NCBI GenBank assembly: GCA_023242925.1
Contig: CP096134.1
Coordinates: 310,001 to 374,000, forward strand
DNA length: 64,000 bases
Origin: Hyphomonadaceae bacterium JAD_PAG50586_4
Lineage (GTDB): Bacteria > Pseudomonadota > Alphaproteobacteria > Caulobacterales > Aquidulcibacteraceae
Direction of reading: 5' to 3'
Within the stretch, counting starts at the first letter, position 1, and each line of letters begins with the position of its first letter. The notes under the pieces were generated by a model that saw only the letters and a list, made by a program, of their open reading frames with translations, made no database searches and was not told where the DNA came from. The position numbers and the translations under genes were made by a program. Positions 1-7,928 of the stretch are shown piece after piece.

Positions 1-239
1 TCATAAACGTCGCGTCGCACCGGCCCGCCCGGCCAAGCGAACGCGCACGTTCCTTCAACGACCTCCCAACCCTCGGCGCGCTTTGCTCGCAGCGCAGCCA
101 TTGGCCCGGTCGCCTCGGTCGCGACGTTTGGATGTGCACCGGGCCGCCACAGCATGGCCGTCTCAAAACCCGCCCAACCGGTAGGGATGGGCGAGAACGA
201 ATTGGTCTCTGCGCCCAAGGTCGCGGCGAACGCTCTCAT
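1..239 (-). CDS. M81 family metallopeptidase (MlrC-like), N-terminal part, cut by window edge
   Basis: About 79 residues are visible, starting from an ATG on the minus strand at 239. The N-terminus has the M81/MlrC signature, a short beta strand followed by ETNSFSPIPTG, and it matches the start of the second M81 gene at 21544. M81 proteins are zinc peptidases; MlrC of the microcystin pathway cleaves linear and tetrapeptide intermediates and releases Adda. The metal-binding residues would lie beyond the edge. The gene is divergent from the acyl-CoA ligase at 306, and a TetR-type palindrome at 255-276 lies between the two starts, so both are probably controlled together. The family is clear from the N-terminal motif; the substrate is inferred from context. 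Confidence 0.75.
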   Translation of the reverse strand, partial: MRAFAATLGAETNSFSPIPTGWAGFETAMLWRPGAHPNVATEATGPMAALRAKRAEGWEVVEGTCAFAWPGGPVRRDVY

Positions 240-254
240 CGTGACACGAGTATC

Positions 255-276
255 ATTGACTAACCGCTCGTTCAAT
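255..276. promoter_or_regulatory. TetR-type operator palindrome, site 1
   Basis: A 22-bp imperfect palindrome with ends ATTGAC and TTCAAT lies between the divergent M81 and acyl-CoA ligase starts. It is one of six sites of the same length in the locus (255, 7892, 11553, 14011, 17678, 17776). Confidence 0.7.
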
Positions 277-305
277 AGTTAGATCGTCGCAAAGGTGGGA
301 GATCG

Positions 306-1859
306 ATGGTCGAAGAGCGGGTGCACCGTGGCGGAACACTCGGCGCGCTGGTGCTTCGCGCGTGCCGGCGGTTTTGCGACGCGTCGGCATTGGTAGGCCC
401 CGATCTTCGCCTCACCTACGCACAAGTCTCACACCGCATCAGCGGAATGATGCAGGCTTTTGATGAAGCTGGTTTAGTGCGCGGCGACGGTGTGGCGCTG
501 CTTTCGAGCAATTCAGCCGATGTGGTCGTCGCAACGTGCGCTGTAATGGCGGGCGGGCTTCGGCTTACTGCATTGTCGCCGTTAGGATCGGAAGACGACC
601 ATCTGTTTTGCGTGGAAGACGCAGAGATCTCAGCAATAATCGTCGATCCGCGCTTTGGCGCACGCGCACATGACCTTCGAAGCCGCGCGTCGAAGCTGCG
701 GGTGGTGTTCGCCCTTGGTGGAGCGCCGGACGCGATTGATCTGAGCGCCAAAGCAAGTGCGGGCCGGCAGATGGCTGAAGACCGCGCGCAAGCGAATGAC
801 ATCGCCATGATCGCCTATACCGGCGGCACTACTGGTCGCCCAAAAGGGGTGGTCCATACCCACACGAGTGCGCTTGCGGCGTTGCACATGGCTGCCAGCG
901 AGTGGGAATGGCCAACAAATGGCAAAGTGCTCGCGGTAACGCCGGTCTCGCATGCGGCCGGCATTCTGGCGTATCCGACATTTCTTCGTGGCGGCGAGTT
1001 TCATGTGCTGAGCGGATTCACGGCGCGGAGTTTCTACGACTACGTTGCGAGCGCTCGCATAGGCGCCACTTTCATGGCTCCGACCATGATTTATCGCTTG
1101 CTCGATGACCCACCGGAGGCGCGAGACGACCTGCGCACACTCGAAACCATCTTTTACGGCGCAGCTCCCATGGATGCAGATCGCATGGTCGAAGCGATAG
1201 AGTGTTTCGGCTCGATCTTTATGCAGCTCTATGGCCAAACCGAAGCACCCACCTGCATCAGTTATATGCGCCGGATTGAGCACGATGTGAGTCGGCGCGA
1301 CGTGCTGGCATCGGCGGGATTTCCGCAAGCAGGCTTAGACATTGCGCTGCTTGACGGGGACGGGGCGCCTGTGCCCGCGGGCGCGTCAGGCGAAGTGTGT
1401 GTACGCGGCCCCTTCGTCATGCGTGGCTATTGGAACAGGTCGGCGGAGACAGCCGAGGCGCTGCGCGGCGACTGGCTACACACCGGCGATGTTGGGCGTT
1501 TCGACGAAGACGGACGGCTCCACATCGTAGATCGTCTTAAGGATCTCATTATCACGGGCGGCTTCAACATTTATCCGCGTGAGGTCGAGGATGCGCTCTC
1601 TGGAATCGACGGTGTTCAAGCCTGCGCAGTTGTAGGTGTGCCGGATTCTAAATGGGGTGAGGCTGTTGCAGCGGCGATCGTAACCGCTCCAGGCGCCAAC
1701 TTAAGCGCTGAATCTTTGATCAGCCGCGTGAAGGACGCCAAGGGCCCCATCCATGCGCCCAAGCAAATAATCTTTGTCGACTCCCTGCCGCTCACCCCGA
1801 TTGGCAAGGTCGACAAGAAGGCGCTTCGGCTTCTGCTCGGAGCTGACCATGGCGGATGA
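306..1859 (+). CDS. acyl-CoA synthetase / AMP-dependent ligase (class I adenylate-forming)
   Basis: A 517-residue protein of normal family length. The P-loop-like motif YTGGTTGRPKG lies near residues 170-180, YGQTE near 313, TGDVGRFDEDG near 395 and the C-terminal lysine motif GKVDKKAL near 503. Such enzymes activate carboxylic acids as acyl-AMP and then acyl-CoA. An ABC ATPase gene overlaps its end by 11 bases, and the following genes encode the MlrA-like proteases, so it probably heads a five-gene operon. In this setting it would activate a fatty-acid-like residue set free from the substrate for the beta-oxidation genes downstream; that role is inferred. The operator at 255-276 sits 30 bases upstream of the ATG. 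Confidence 0.88.
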   Translation: MVEERVHRGGTLGALVLRACRRFCDASALVGPDLRLTYAQVSHRISGMMQAFDEAGLVRGDGVALLSSNSADVVVATCAVMAGGLRLTALSPLGSEDDHLFCVEDAEISAIIVDPRFGARAHDLRSRASKLRVVFALGGAPDAIDLSAKASAGRQMAEDRAQANDIAMIAYTGGTTGRPKGVVHTHTSALAALHMAASEWEWPTNGKVLAVTPVSHAAGILAYPTFLRGGEFHVLSGFTARSFYDYVASARIGATFMAPTMIYRLLDDPPEARDDLRTLETIFYGAAPMDADRMVEAIECFGSIFMQLYGQTEAPTCISYMRRIEHDVSRRDVLASAGFPQAGLDIALLDGDGAPVPAGASGEVCVRGPFVMRGYWNRSAETAEALRGDWLHTGDVGRFDEDGRLHIVDRLKDLIITGGFNIYPREVEDALSGIDGVQACAVVGVPDSKWGEAVAAAIVTAPGANLSAESLISRVKDAKGPIHAPKQIIFVDSLPLTPIGKVDKKALRLLLGADHGG

Positions 1860-2664
1860 GGAAATGCGCCCGGCCTTGCGCATCGAAAACCTGTCTCTGG
1901 ATGCATCGAGCCCCAAGGGCTTGGTGTCGCTGGTGCGAAATGTGAGCATTGAAGTTGGGTATGGAGAAGTTGTGGGCCTGGTTGGCGAATCAGGATCGGG
2001 CAAATCCCAAACTGCGCTCGCAATTTCAGGTTTGAGTCCTCAGAACGTACGCCGGACGTCAGGTCGTATTTGGTGCGATGGCGAAGAGCTCAGCGCGCTG
2101 TCGGAATCGGAGTTGCATCGCCACCGCGGCGCTAAGCTCGCGTATGTGTTTCAAGATCCGATGAGTGCTCTGAACCCGACCATGCGGGTCGGACGCCAGA
2201 TGACAGATGTTTTGCGCCGAGCCCGGCCCCAATTGGACAAGGGCCAAATCGTCCGAGCGGCGCACGAAATTCTCGACGCAGTTGGGCTTACAGACGGCGC
2301 GTGGATAATGCGCGCGTATCCATTTCAATTGAGCGGAGGCATGCGTCAGCGCGTTATGATTGCGCTGGCCTATGGATGCCGTCCGGCATTGATTATCGCT
2401 GATGAGCCCACCACCGCGTTGGACGTTACGCTGCAAGCGCAAGTGCTTGATTTAATCTTGGCGCTAAATGGTCAAGTGAAGAGCGCCATGCTGTTCATCT
2501 CGCACGATCTGGCCATCGTACGACGCATCTGTACGCGTCTTTATGTGATGCGCAAAGGCGAAGTGGTCGAGAGCGGGCCCTGCGCGCAGATTATCGCCAG
2601 TCCCCAGCACGAATACACTAAGACGTTGCTGGCGAGTGCGCGCGCCAAAGAGGCGATCCCATGA
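1849..2664 (+). CDS. ABC transporter ATP-binding protein, oligopeptide/dipeptide type (DppD/OppD-like)
   Basis: 271 residues from the ATG at 1849, which overlaps the ligase stop. Walker A is GESGSGKS, the signature is LSGGMRQRV and Walker B is ALIIADEPTTALDVT, the usual sequence of peptide-importer ATPases. It is shorter than typical DppD because it ends soon after the nucleotide-binding domain. The partner ATPase follows with an ATGA overlap. No permease or solute-binding protein is encoded in this part of the window, so the membrane partner must lie elsewhere, perhaps left of the edge. Likely role: powering peptide uptake or export at the inner membrane; direction is inferred from family. 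Confidence 0.88.
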   Translation: MADEEMRPALRIENLSLDASSPKGLVSLVRNVSIEVGYGEVVGLVGESGSGKSQTALAISGLSPQNVRRTSGRIWCDGEELSALSESELHRHRGAKLAYVFQDPMSALNPTMRVGRQMTDVLRRARPQLDKGQIVRAAHEILDAVGLTDGAWIMRAYPFQLSGGMRQRVMIALAYGCRPALIIADEPTTALDVTLQAQVLDLILALNGQVKSAMLFISHDLAIVRRICTRLYVMRKGEVVESGPCAQIIASPQHEYTKTLLASARAKEAIP

Positions 2665-3434
2665 GCATTGCTCCGCTCATGCAGACGATGGGGCTGTCGG
2701 TAAGCTTTGGCGCCCGCGCGGTCGTAAGAGGGGCCGAGCTTGAGGTTGCCGCCGGCGCAGCATTGGGTGTTGTCGGCGAATCCGGCGCCGGCAAATCGAG
2801 TTTACTTCGCGCACTGGCGGGATTGACGCCGACTTCAGGCGGGCGCCTGCTTTGGAAGGGGAGCGATATCACAAATGCGAGCCCCGCGAAGCGACGTCGT
2901 TTGAGTGTGCGCGTTGGTCTTGTTTTTCAGGACCCATTCTCATCGCTCAATCCGCGCTTGCCCGTGTGGTCGATCGTAAGCGAGCAAGCCTTAGTCAATG
3001 GGGAACGGAGCGAAGCCCGTTTGCGTGCTCTAGCGGTCGAAGCGCTGGAGCAGGTTCAACTGGATCCAGCCATCGCCGCGCGGCGGCCGTCTTCACTTTC
3101 GGGTGGGCAGAGGCAACGCGTCGCGATCGCGCGCGCATTGATGGGCGCTCCTGAATTGCTTTTGCTCGACGAGCCGACGTCATCGCTTGACGTCACAGTG
3201 CAGGCGCAAGTGCTCGATCTCTTGCGCGCCATTCGCCGCGATATGGGCGTAGCCATGATCATGATCAGTCATGATCTTTATGCGGTTCGCGGCCTCTGTG
3301 ACACGATTGCTGTGATGCGCAATGGCGAGGTGGTCGAGCAAGGCGCGAGCTCCGACGTCTTCGCGCGACCCAGCGCCGATTATACCAAGCAGTTGATTGC
3401 CGCAACGCCGACTATCGGACAGGCGACACAATGA
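2661..3434 (+). CDS. ABC transporter ATP-binding protein, oligopeptide type (DppF/OppF-like)
   Basis: 257 residues. Walker A is GESGAGKSS, the signature is LSGGQRQRVAIARAL and Walker B is LLLLDEPTSSLDVT. It overlaps the preceding ATPase gene by four bases (ATGA), so the two are translationally coupled and probably form the heterodimeric motor of one peptide transporter. The C-terminal zinc-cluster tail of many OppD/F proteins is missing. The MlrA-like proteases follow 22 bases downstream, linking peptide transport with peptide cleavage. Confidence 0.88.
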   Translation: MSIAPLMQTMGLSVSFGARAVVRGAELEVAAGAALGVVGESGAGKSSLLRALAGLTPTSGGRLLWKGSDITNASPAKRRRLSVRVGLVFQDPFSSLNPRLPVWSIVSEQALVNGERSEARLRALAVEALEQVQLDPAIAARRPSSLSGGQRQRVAIARALMGAPELLLLDEPTSSLDVTVQAQVLDLLRAIRRDMGVAMIMISHDLYAVRGLCDTIAVMRNGEVVEQGASSDVFARPSADYTKQLIAATPTIGQATQ

Positions 3435-3456
3435 AAACTCTGGGGGAGGAGTACTA

Positions 3457-4422
3457 ATGAAGGCCTTTGTGCAGAGCCGCGCGCTGATCGGTTTCTTCAT
3501 TCTAGCTGTGGTCGTCGCGCTCATATCGATGGCAATTCGCGCCACCGACCCGGCCGCACTGGGCGAGGCGATCCGCGCGATTTTCGCCGCGAACCAGAAG
3601 GCCGACATCATCACTGGCATCCAATACAGTCTTGAAACGCCTGTGCTGTGGAACGCCATTTTGTTTCCCGCCGCGCCGACCATCGCTGCATTCATCGTCA
3701 TCGCCATCGCTTACGGTCCGGGCGGCTTGTCGCGCTGGTTTGCGCGGGCGCTGCCGTGGCGCGGTGTGTCTTGGCAGCGAGGCGTCGGGGTTTGGTTGCT
3801 CGCCCTCATCGCCTTCTTTGCCATGGTTGGTGTGTTCTTTATCGTCTTGGCTTCGAGTGGCGGCGTGGCGGAGATCGCACCCACAGTTGAGCGATTTGGT
3901 GCAACGCCTTTGCTCGCGCTTGGTGGCTTGGCGCTCGCGCTTGTACTCAGCAGTGGTCCCTTGCTTGAAGAAATGGGCTGGCGCGGTTTCGCGCTGCCCA
4001 TGCTGCTCACGCGCTTCACGCCGCTCTTGGCCAGTGTGATCTTGGGGACGTTGTGGGCGGCCTGGCACTTGCCGCGTGAAATCGGGCCGCTGATGAGCGG
4101 GGCTGATGGCGTGTGGACGGCGTTTCTGTTCAAGCAGATGAATTTCTTTCCCGGCTGTATTGCGACGTCGGTTATAGCCACCTTCCTTTATTTCAAGCTC
4201 GGCGGCAGCGTCTGGGGCGGGGTCCTGGCGCATGCGTTTCACAATGAAATGGTCGTCAACGTCATGCGTGTTGCGGTGCCGGATATCATGATCGGCGCAT
4301 TTCCGCTGGGCATGCTCAATCTCATTGAGATCGCAATCGCGGTAGGTCTGATCATCCTCACCCGTGGAGATCTCGGCGCTGACAAGGATTACCGGAAAGA
4401 GCCGCATCCGTTCGCGCGGTAA
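3457..4422 (+). CDS. CPBP-family intramembrane metalloprotease, MlrA-like, copy 1
   Basis: 321 residues from the ATG at 3457, preceded by a strong GGGGGAGGAG site; an upstream in-frame start at 3397 lies inside the previous gene and lacks this site. About eight hydrophobic segments are visible. The CPBP/ABI catalytic motifs are complete: E171-E172 then WR at 175-176, H204 in AAWHLPRE, and H259 with N263 (HxxxN). Microcystinase MlrA, which opens the microcystin ring, is about 336 residues and from memory uses E172, H205, H260 and N264, so spacing agrees to within one residue. The arrangement with MlrC-like genes makes ring opening of a cyclic peptide a sensible role, but substrate specificity cannot be read from sequence. 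Other CPBP proteins process prenylated peptides or bacteriocins. Confidence 0.85.
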   Translation: MKAFVQSRALIGFFILAVVVALISMAIRATDPAALGEAIRAIFAANQKADIITGIQYSLETPVLWNAILFPAAPTIAAFIVIAIAYGPGGLSRWFARALPWRGVSWQRGVGVWLLALIAFFAMVGVFFIVLASSGGVAEIAPTVERFGATPLLALGGLALALVLSSGPLLEEMGWRGFALPMLLTRFTPLLASVILGTLWAAWHLPREIGPLMSGADGVWTAFLFKQMNFFPGCIATSVIATFLYFKLGGSVWGGVLAHAFHNEMVVNVMRVAVPDIMIGAFPLGMLNLIEIAIAVGLIILTRGDLGADKDYRKEPHPFAR

Positions 4423-4450
4423 GACTTGAAGTTTCTAGGAGCACTTAAAA

Positions 4451-5431
4451 GTGGGCCAATTGTTCAGATCGAGAGCCCTTGCGCTCTTTTTCATCCTGGC
4501 GGTCGCGATCGCCCTTGTCGCCATGGCTATCCGCGCCACCGACCCCGGCGCGCTTGGCGTCGCGCTTCGTGAGATATTCGCCAATAATCAGCGCGCTGAC
4601 ATCATCACTGGCATTACTTATTCGCTGCGCGAGCCAGTGTTGTGGAACGCCATTCTGTTCCCCGCTGCGCCGACATTGGCGGCGTTCATCGTCATCGCGA
4701 TTGCCTACGGGCCGGGCGGTTTGTCCCGTTGGTTTGCGCGGCTTGCGCCTTGGAGAGGGGTGTCTTGGCGTGTGGGCGTGAGCGTGTGGGCGCTTGTCGT
4801 GCTGTGGTTTTTGACCATCGTCTGCGTCTACCTCGTTTATCTATCGTTCACGGGAGGCGCCCCGGCTATCACTGAAACTGTCGCGCGCTTTGGGCCGACG
4901 CCGTTTTTGGCGCTTGGCGGCTTCGTCATTGCTTTGTTGCTCAGCAGCGGGCCTCTTTTGGAGGAGATGGGATGGCGTGGGTTCGCGCTGCCTATGTTAC
5001 TGCAACGCTTCAACCCGTTACTCGCCAGCGTCATTCTCGGTCTCATCTGGGCGGCCTGGCATGTGCCGCGCGAGATCGCGCCCTTGACCAGCGGCGCTGA
5101 TGGCGCGCTGCTGGCGTTTCTCTATAAGCAGATCGACTTTATACCCGGCTGTATCGCGACTTCGATCATCGCAACATTCCTGTACTTCAAGCTCGGCGGT
5201 AGCGTCTGGTCGGGCATTCTCGCGCATGCGGTCAACAACGAATTTGTCGTCAATGTCATGCGAGCAGGTCATCCCGCCTGGACCATGGGCGAGGTCACCT
5301 TGCGCGGCTGGACTCTAGCGGAATGCGCCGTTGCGATTTTGCTCGTATGCCTCAATGGCTCAAACCTGGGTGCGGATAAGGATCAGCGTCAGCTCCCGCA
5401 CCCGTTTGAGCGGCCGCGAGCGGGGGCATGA
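4451..5431 (+). CDS. CPBP-family intramembrane metalloprotease, MlrA-like, copy 2
   Basis: 326 residues from a GTG start at 4451, with a TAGGAG site a few bases before it. It is a close paralogue of the gene just upstream: the first 90 residues and the catalytic block are nearly the same, and E171-E172, W175-R176, H204, H259 and N263 fall at the same numbers. Difference: the HxxxN motif is HAVNN instead of HAFHN. The soluble loops around residues 110-145 and the C-terminal tail differ most, as expected if the two copies recognise different substrates or act on different bonds. Last gene of the operon that starts with the ligase. Confidence 0.84.
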   Translation: MGQLFRSRALALFFILAVAIALVAMAIRATDPGALGVALREIFANNQRADIITGITYSLREPVLWNAILFPAAPTLAAFIVIAIAYGPGGLSRWFARLAPWRGVSWRVGVSVWALVVLWFLTIVCVYLVYLSFTGGAPAITETVARFGPTPFLALGGFVIALLLSSGPLLEEMGWRGFALPMLLQRFNPLLASVILGLIWAAWHVPREIAPLTSGADGALLAFLYKQIDFIPGCIATSIIATFLYFKLGGSVWSGILAHAVNNEFVVNVMRAGHPAWTMGEVTLRGWTLAECAVAILLVCLNGSNLGADKDQRQLPHPFERPRAGA

Positions 5432-5593
5432 CGGACAAGGCAAGGCGGCTCGTGCATCTCTGCGACTTGTCGGCTGATTTTCGCATTGCTCTCAGCGCTG
5501 ATGTTGCCGAACTCAATCCCAGCTGCGATCAAAACTGTGTAACAGCGATTTTTGCACTGAAATTTCTCAAGAAACGCGCCGCGGACTCGTTGG

Positions 5594-6361
5594 TCACCGC
5601 GGTTTGTGCATAGTAGCCAGCGCGGCCGCGATTGCGCTGCGCGTCTGTGGCAAACTCAAGCGTTCAGCTTGGGCACGCGCTTCGAGAACTATCTGCTCAG
5701 AGAGGCTTCGTTCGTTGGAGTCATCAATAAGCTCGCGCAATGCAGGCGCTAGGCCGGGCGGTGTGCGGCTGAGTATGGAGATAGACTTCGCTACAGCGCT
5801 GGCGAACTCGTCTGCGGGGACACACTGCGACACCAACCCGGCTTGAAACGCCGTCGCAGCGTCAATCGCGCCGCCGCTTAAGAACAACAGACGCGTTCGA
5901 CTAGGGCCCAAGGCGGTGGTCACGATCTTGGTCAGTCCAGAATCCGGCACCAGGCCCAGGCGCGCAAATGGAAAAACTAACTTCGCGCTAGCGCTGGCAA
6001 CGATCACGTCGGCCAATAGCGCAACGCCGGCGCCGCCGCCGACCGCTGGTCCATTGAGAGCGCAGAGTGTTGGCGCCGGGCAGGCAGCGAACGCTTGTGC
6101 AAGATGGGAGAAATCGTCAGCTGCGGACGCCAGCAGAGCTTCGGCAGACACGTTCGCCAGCGCATCAAGGTCCGCGCCGGCGGAAAACGTGTCGCCCTCA
6201 GCCTCAAGTACGAGACAGCGCAGCTCTGGCTCGCGTCCGGCCGCTTCAACCGCGTGCGCCAGCGCACGAATGTCGTCTGGCGTCAGCGCGTTAGCGCGCT
6301 CCGGTGTTGCAAGAGAGACCCGCGCGACACCGCTTGAGCTGTCGAACGCTGTGCGGATCAT
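5594..6361 (-). CDS. enoyl-CoA hydratase/isomerase family protein (crotonase)
   Basis: 255 residues, the normal size for a single-domain crotonase. The oxyanion-hole motifs are present as FSAGADLDALA near residue 60 and GPAVGGGAGVALLADVIVA near 104-122; a catalytic glutamate pair as in ECH1 is not obvious, so isomerase or other crotonase chemistry is possible. The gene follows the SDR gene after seven bases and both follow tetR, so the three form one minus-strand operon. Expected to act on enoyl-CoA intermediates made by the acyl-CoA dehydrogenases of the locus. Confidence 0.85.
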   Translation of the reverse strand: MIRTAFDSSSGVARVSLATPERANALTPDDIRALAHAVEAAGREPELRCLVLEAEGDTFSAGADLDALANVSAEALLASAADDFSHLAQAFAACPAPTLCALNGPAVGGGAGVALLADVIVASASAKLVFPFARLGLVPDSGLTKIVTTALGPSRTRLLFLSGGAIDAATAFQAGLVSQCVPADEFASAVAKSISILSRTPPGLAPALRELIDDSNERSLSEQIVLEARAQAERLSLPQTRSAIAAALATMHKPR

Positions 6362-6367
6362 TTCTGA

Positions 6368-7237
6368 CTAGGCCGGGTTCATGATTTCTGCAAAAGGCGC
6401 CATGCCCTCTGCCATCGACCCGGGGAAATGGGCGTGATCAAAGCCGGCGATCCGCGGCCATGCTTCGCGCACACTCTCAATGGTCACGTTCGCAGCATCA
6501 AGCCGAGCGCCGTCGCTGCGCTGCCAGCGCAACTTGCCGAACCAACCGCCACCCGCTTCGAAGAGCGCGCCGGTCTCGGTGCACTCTTCGTGGCATAGCC
6601 AAGCCGCTAGCGGGCTGACATATTCTGGGCGCATGGGGCGCAATTGATCTTCTGTCATCACCGTTCGCGTAAGTTGTGAATCTGCGGCAGGGGCGATCGT
6701 ATTGGCGTGCACATTCTTAGAGCGGCCTTCAACGGCGAGAGCTTGCGTAAATCCATGCAGCGCCAGCTTCATGCTTGAATAATTTGTCTGACCGAAATTG
6801 CCGTAAATGCCTGCGGCCGATGAGGTGTTGACGACGCGGCCATATCCTTGTCCGCGCATGTGCGGCCAGGCGGCCCGCGTTACACGAAAAGCGCCGAGGA
6901 GATGCACTTCATAAATCCCGGCCCAATCCTCGTCGGACATGTTGTGAAAGGCTGTGTCGCGTAAAAAACCTGCGTTATTGACGACGATGTCGATGCGCCC
7001 GAAAGCGTCCATCGCGGCTTCGACAATTCTCGCTCCGTCGATGACGGAGTCGGTGTTTGCTACCGCCGCGCCGCCGGCGCTTACAATGTCTTGCACCGTT
7101 GCGGCGGCCAGGTTCAGGTCGTTGACCAACACCTTTGCACCACGCGCGGCGAACAAACGCGCATGCTCGCGCCCCAGGCCACCGCCAGCGCCTGTGACGA
7201 TTGCGACGCGCCCGTCAAATCTCAAATCCTTGTTCAT
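6368..7237 (-). CDS. short-chain dehydrogenase, MFE-2/HSD17B4-like 3-hydroxyacyl-CoA dehydrogenase
   Basis: 289 residues. The N-terminal Rossmann motif TGAGGGLGREHARLFAARGA, the NNAG motif and the active-site YSSMK are present. The opening FDGRVAIVTGAGGGLG...VNDLN resembles the dehydrogenase domain of peroxisomal multifunctional enzyme type 2, which oxidises (3R)-hydroxyacyl-CoA. With the MaoC hydratases at 13144-13967 (R-specific hydration), this would give an R-stereo beta-oxidation branch suited to methyl-branched chains. Its start overlaps the tetR stop by one base, so expression is coupled to the regulator. Substrate inferred. Confidence 0.86.
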   Translation of the reverse strand: MNKDLRFDGRVAIVTGAGGGLGREHARLFAARGAKVLVNDLNLAAATVQDIVSAGGAAVANTDSVIDGARIVEAAMDAFGRIDIVVNNAGFLRDTAFHNMSDEDWAGIYEVHLLGAFRVTRAAWPHMRGQGYGRVVNTSSAAGIYGNFGQTNYSSMKLALHGFTQALAVEGRSKNVHANTIAPAADSQLTRTVMTEDQLRPMRPEYVSPLAAWLCHEECTETGALFEAGGGWFGKLRWQRSDGARLDAANVTIESVREAWPRIAGFDHAHFPGSMAEGMAPFAEIMNPA

Positions 7238-7854
7238 CAGTCTCGCGTCTCCGCTACTGCGAGCGCACCGTCCAATCCGCTGATGAGCAGTGCGGTCGCT
7301 AGATCCACCAATCGGTCCAGCGAGACTGGGCCCTTTGGATCAAACCAGGTGTGGCTCCAAACCAGCGAGCCCATCGACAGCAGCGTGATTGGCATCAACA
7401 CGGTTTCATGGCGCTTCAGTTCTGGCCGCAACTCGACCAGAATATCCCGCAGAGTTTCCGAAATCGCGCGCTCGCGATCGCGGATACTGCGCTGCTGCTT
7501 TGGCGGTAGCGCGTCGACGTCGCCAAAGAGGCGCGCATAGTTGATTCGGTATGCGATGAGGACCGCAAGGGCTTCGCGCATGTAGGCGCGCAACCTGTCT
7601 GGAGGTGTGCGCGCAGCGCTTACGGCGCCTTCGATGCGCGCGACGTACATCTCCATGAATTCGTCGAGCAACTCGTAGAGGATCGCTTCTTTGGAGTCGA
7701 AGTAATGATAAATCCACGACTTGGAGGCGTTGCACGCTGCGGAAATCTCCGCAGTCGACGTGCCGTGAAAGCCTTGTCGGGCAAACAATTGGGCGGTGCG
7801 CTCTAGGATCATTTGACGTTTGTCGTCATGATCACGCGCTCTCACACCTGCCAC
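7237..7854 (-). CDS. TetR/AcrR family transcriptional regulator
   Basis: 205 residues. An N-terminal helix-turn-helix lies at about residues 20-60 (ILERTAQLFARQGFHGTS, then STAEISAACNASKSWIYHYF), followed by a helical ligand-binding domain with FDPKG-type loops. It is first in the tetR-SDR-crotonase operon and divergent from the FadB-like gene, with a copy of the 22-bp operator at 7892-7913 between them. It is the only TetR gene in the window, so it is the best candidate for binding all six palindromes and controlling the whole locus. An acyl-CoA or a substrate fragment is a plausible inducer, by analogy with other beta-oxidation TetR repressors. Confidence 0.9.
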   Translation of the reverse strand: MAGVRARDHDDKRQMILERTAQLFARQGFHGTSTAEISAACNASKSWIYHYFDSKEAILYELLDEFMEMYVARIEGAVSAARTPPDRLRAYMREALAVLIAYRINYARLFGDVDALPPKQQRSIRDRERAISETLRDILVELRPELKRHETVLMPITLLSMGSLVWSHTWFDPKGPVSLDRLVDLATALLISGLDGALAVAETRD

Positions 7855-7891
7855 GATTCAACTCCGCCCATTTGCTAGTGAATAGTCAATC

Positions 7892-7913
7892 ATTGACCAA
7901 CCGTTCAGGTGAT
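7892..7913. promoter_or_regulatory. TetR-type operator palindrome, site 2
   Basis: A 22-bp site between tetR (minus) and the FadB-like gene (plus). The left half ATTGACCAA matches the consensus; the right half is weaker. A TAGTCAAT half-site lies just left of it. It probably mediates autoregulation. Confidence 0.65.
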
Positions 7914-7928
7914 GCAATCGATTTTTGC

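Noticed and set aside
5428-5613. 61-residue ORF after the second MlrA-like gene
   Set aside because: It has an ATGA overlap but no recognisable fold, runs into the convergent crotonase gene, and could be chance.
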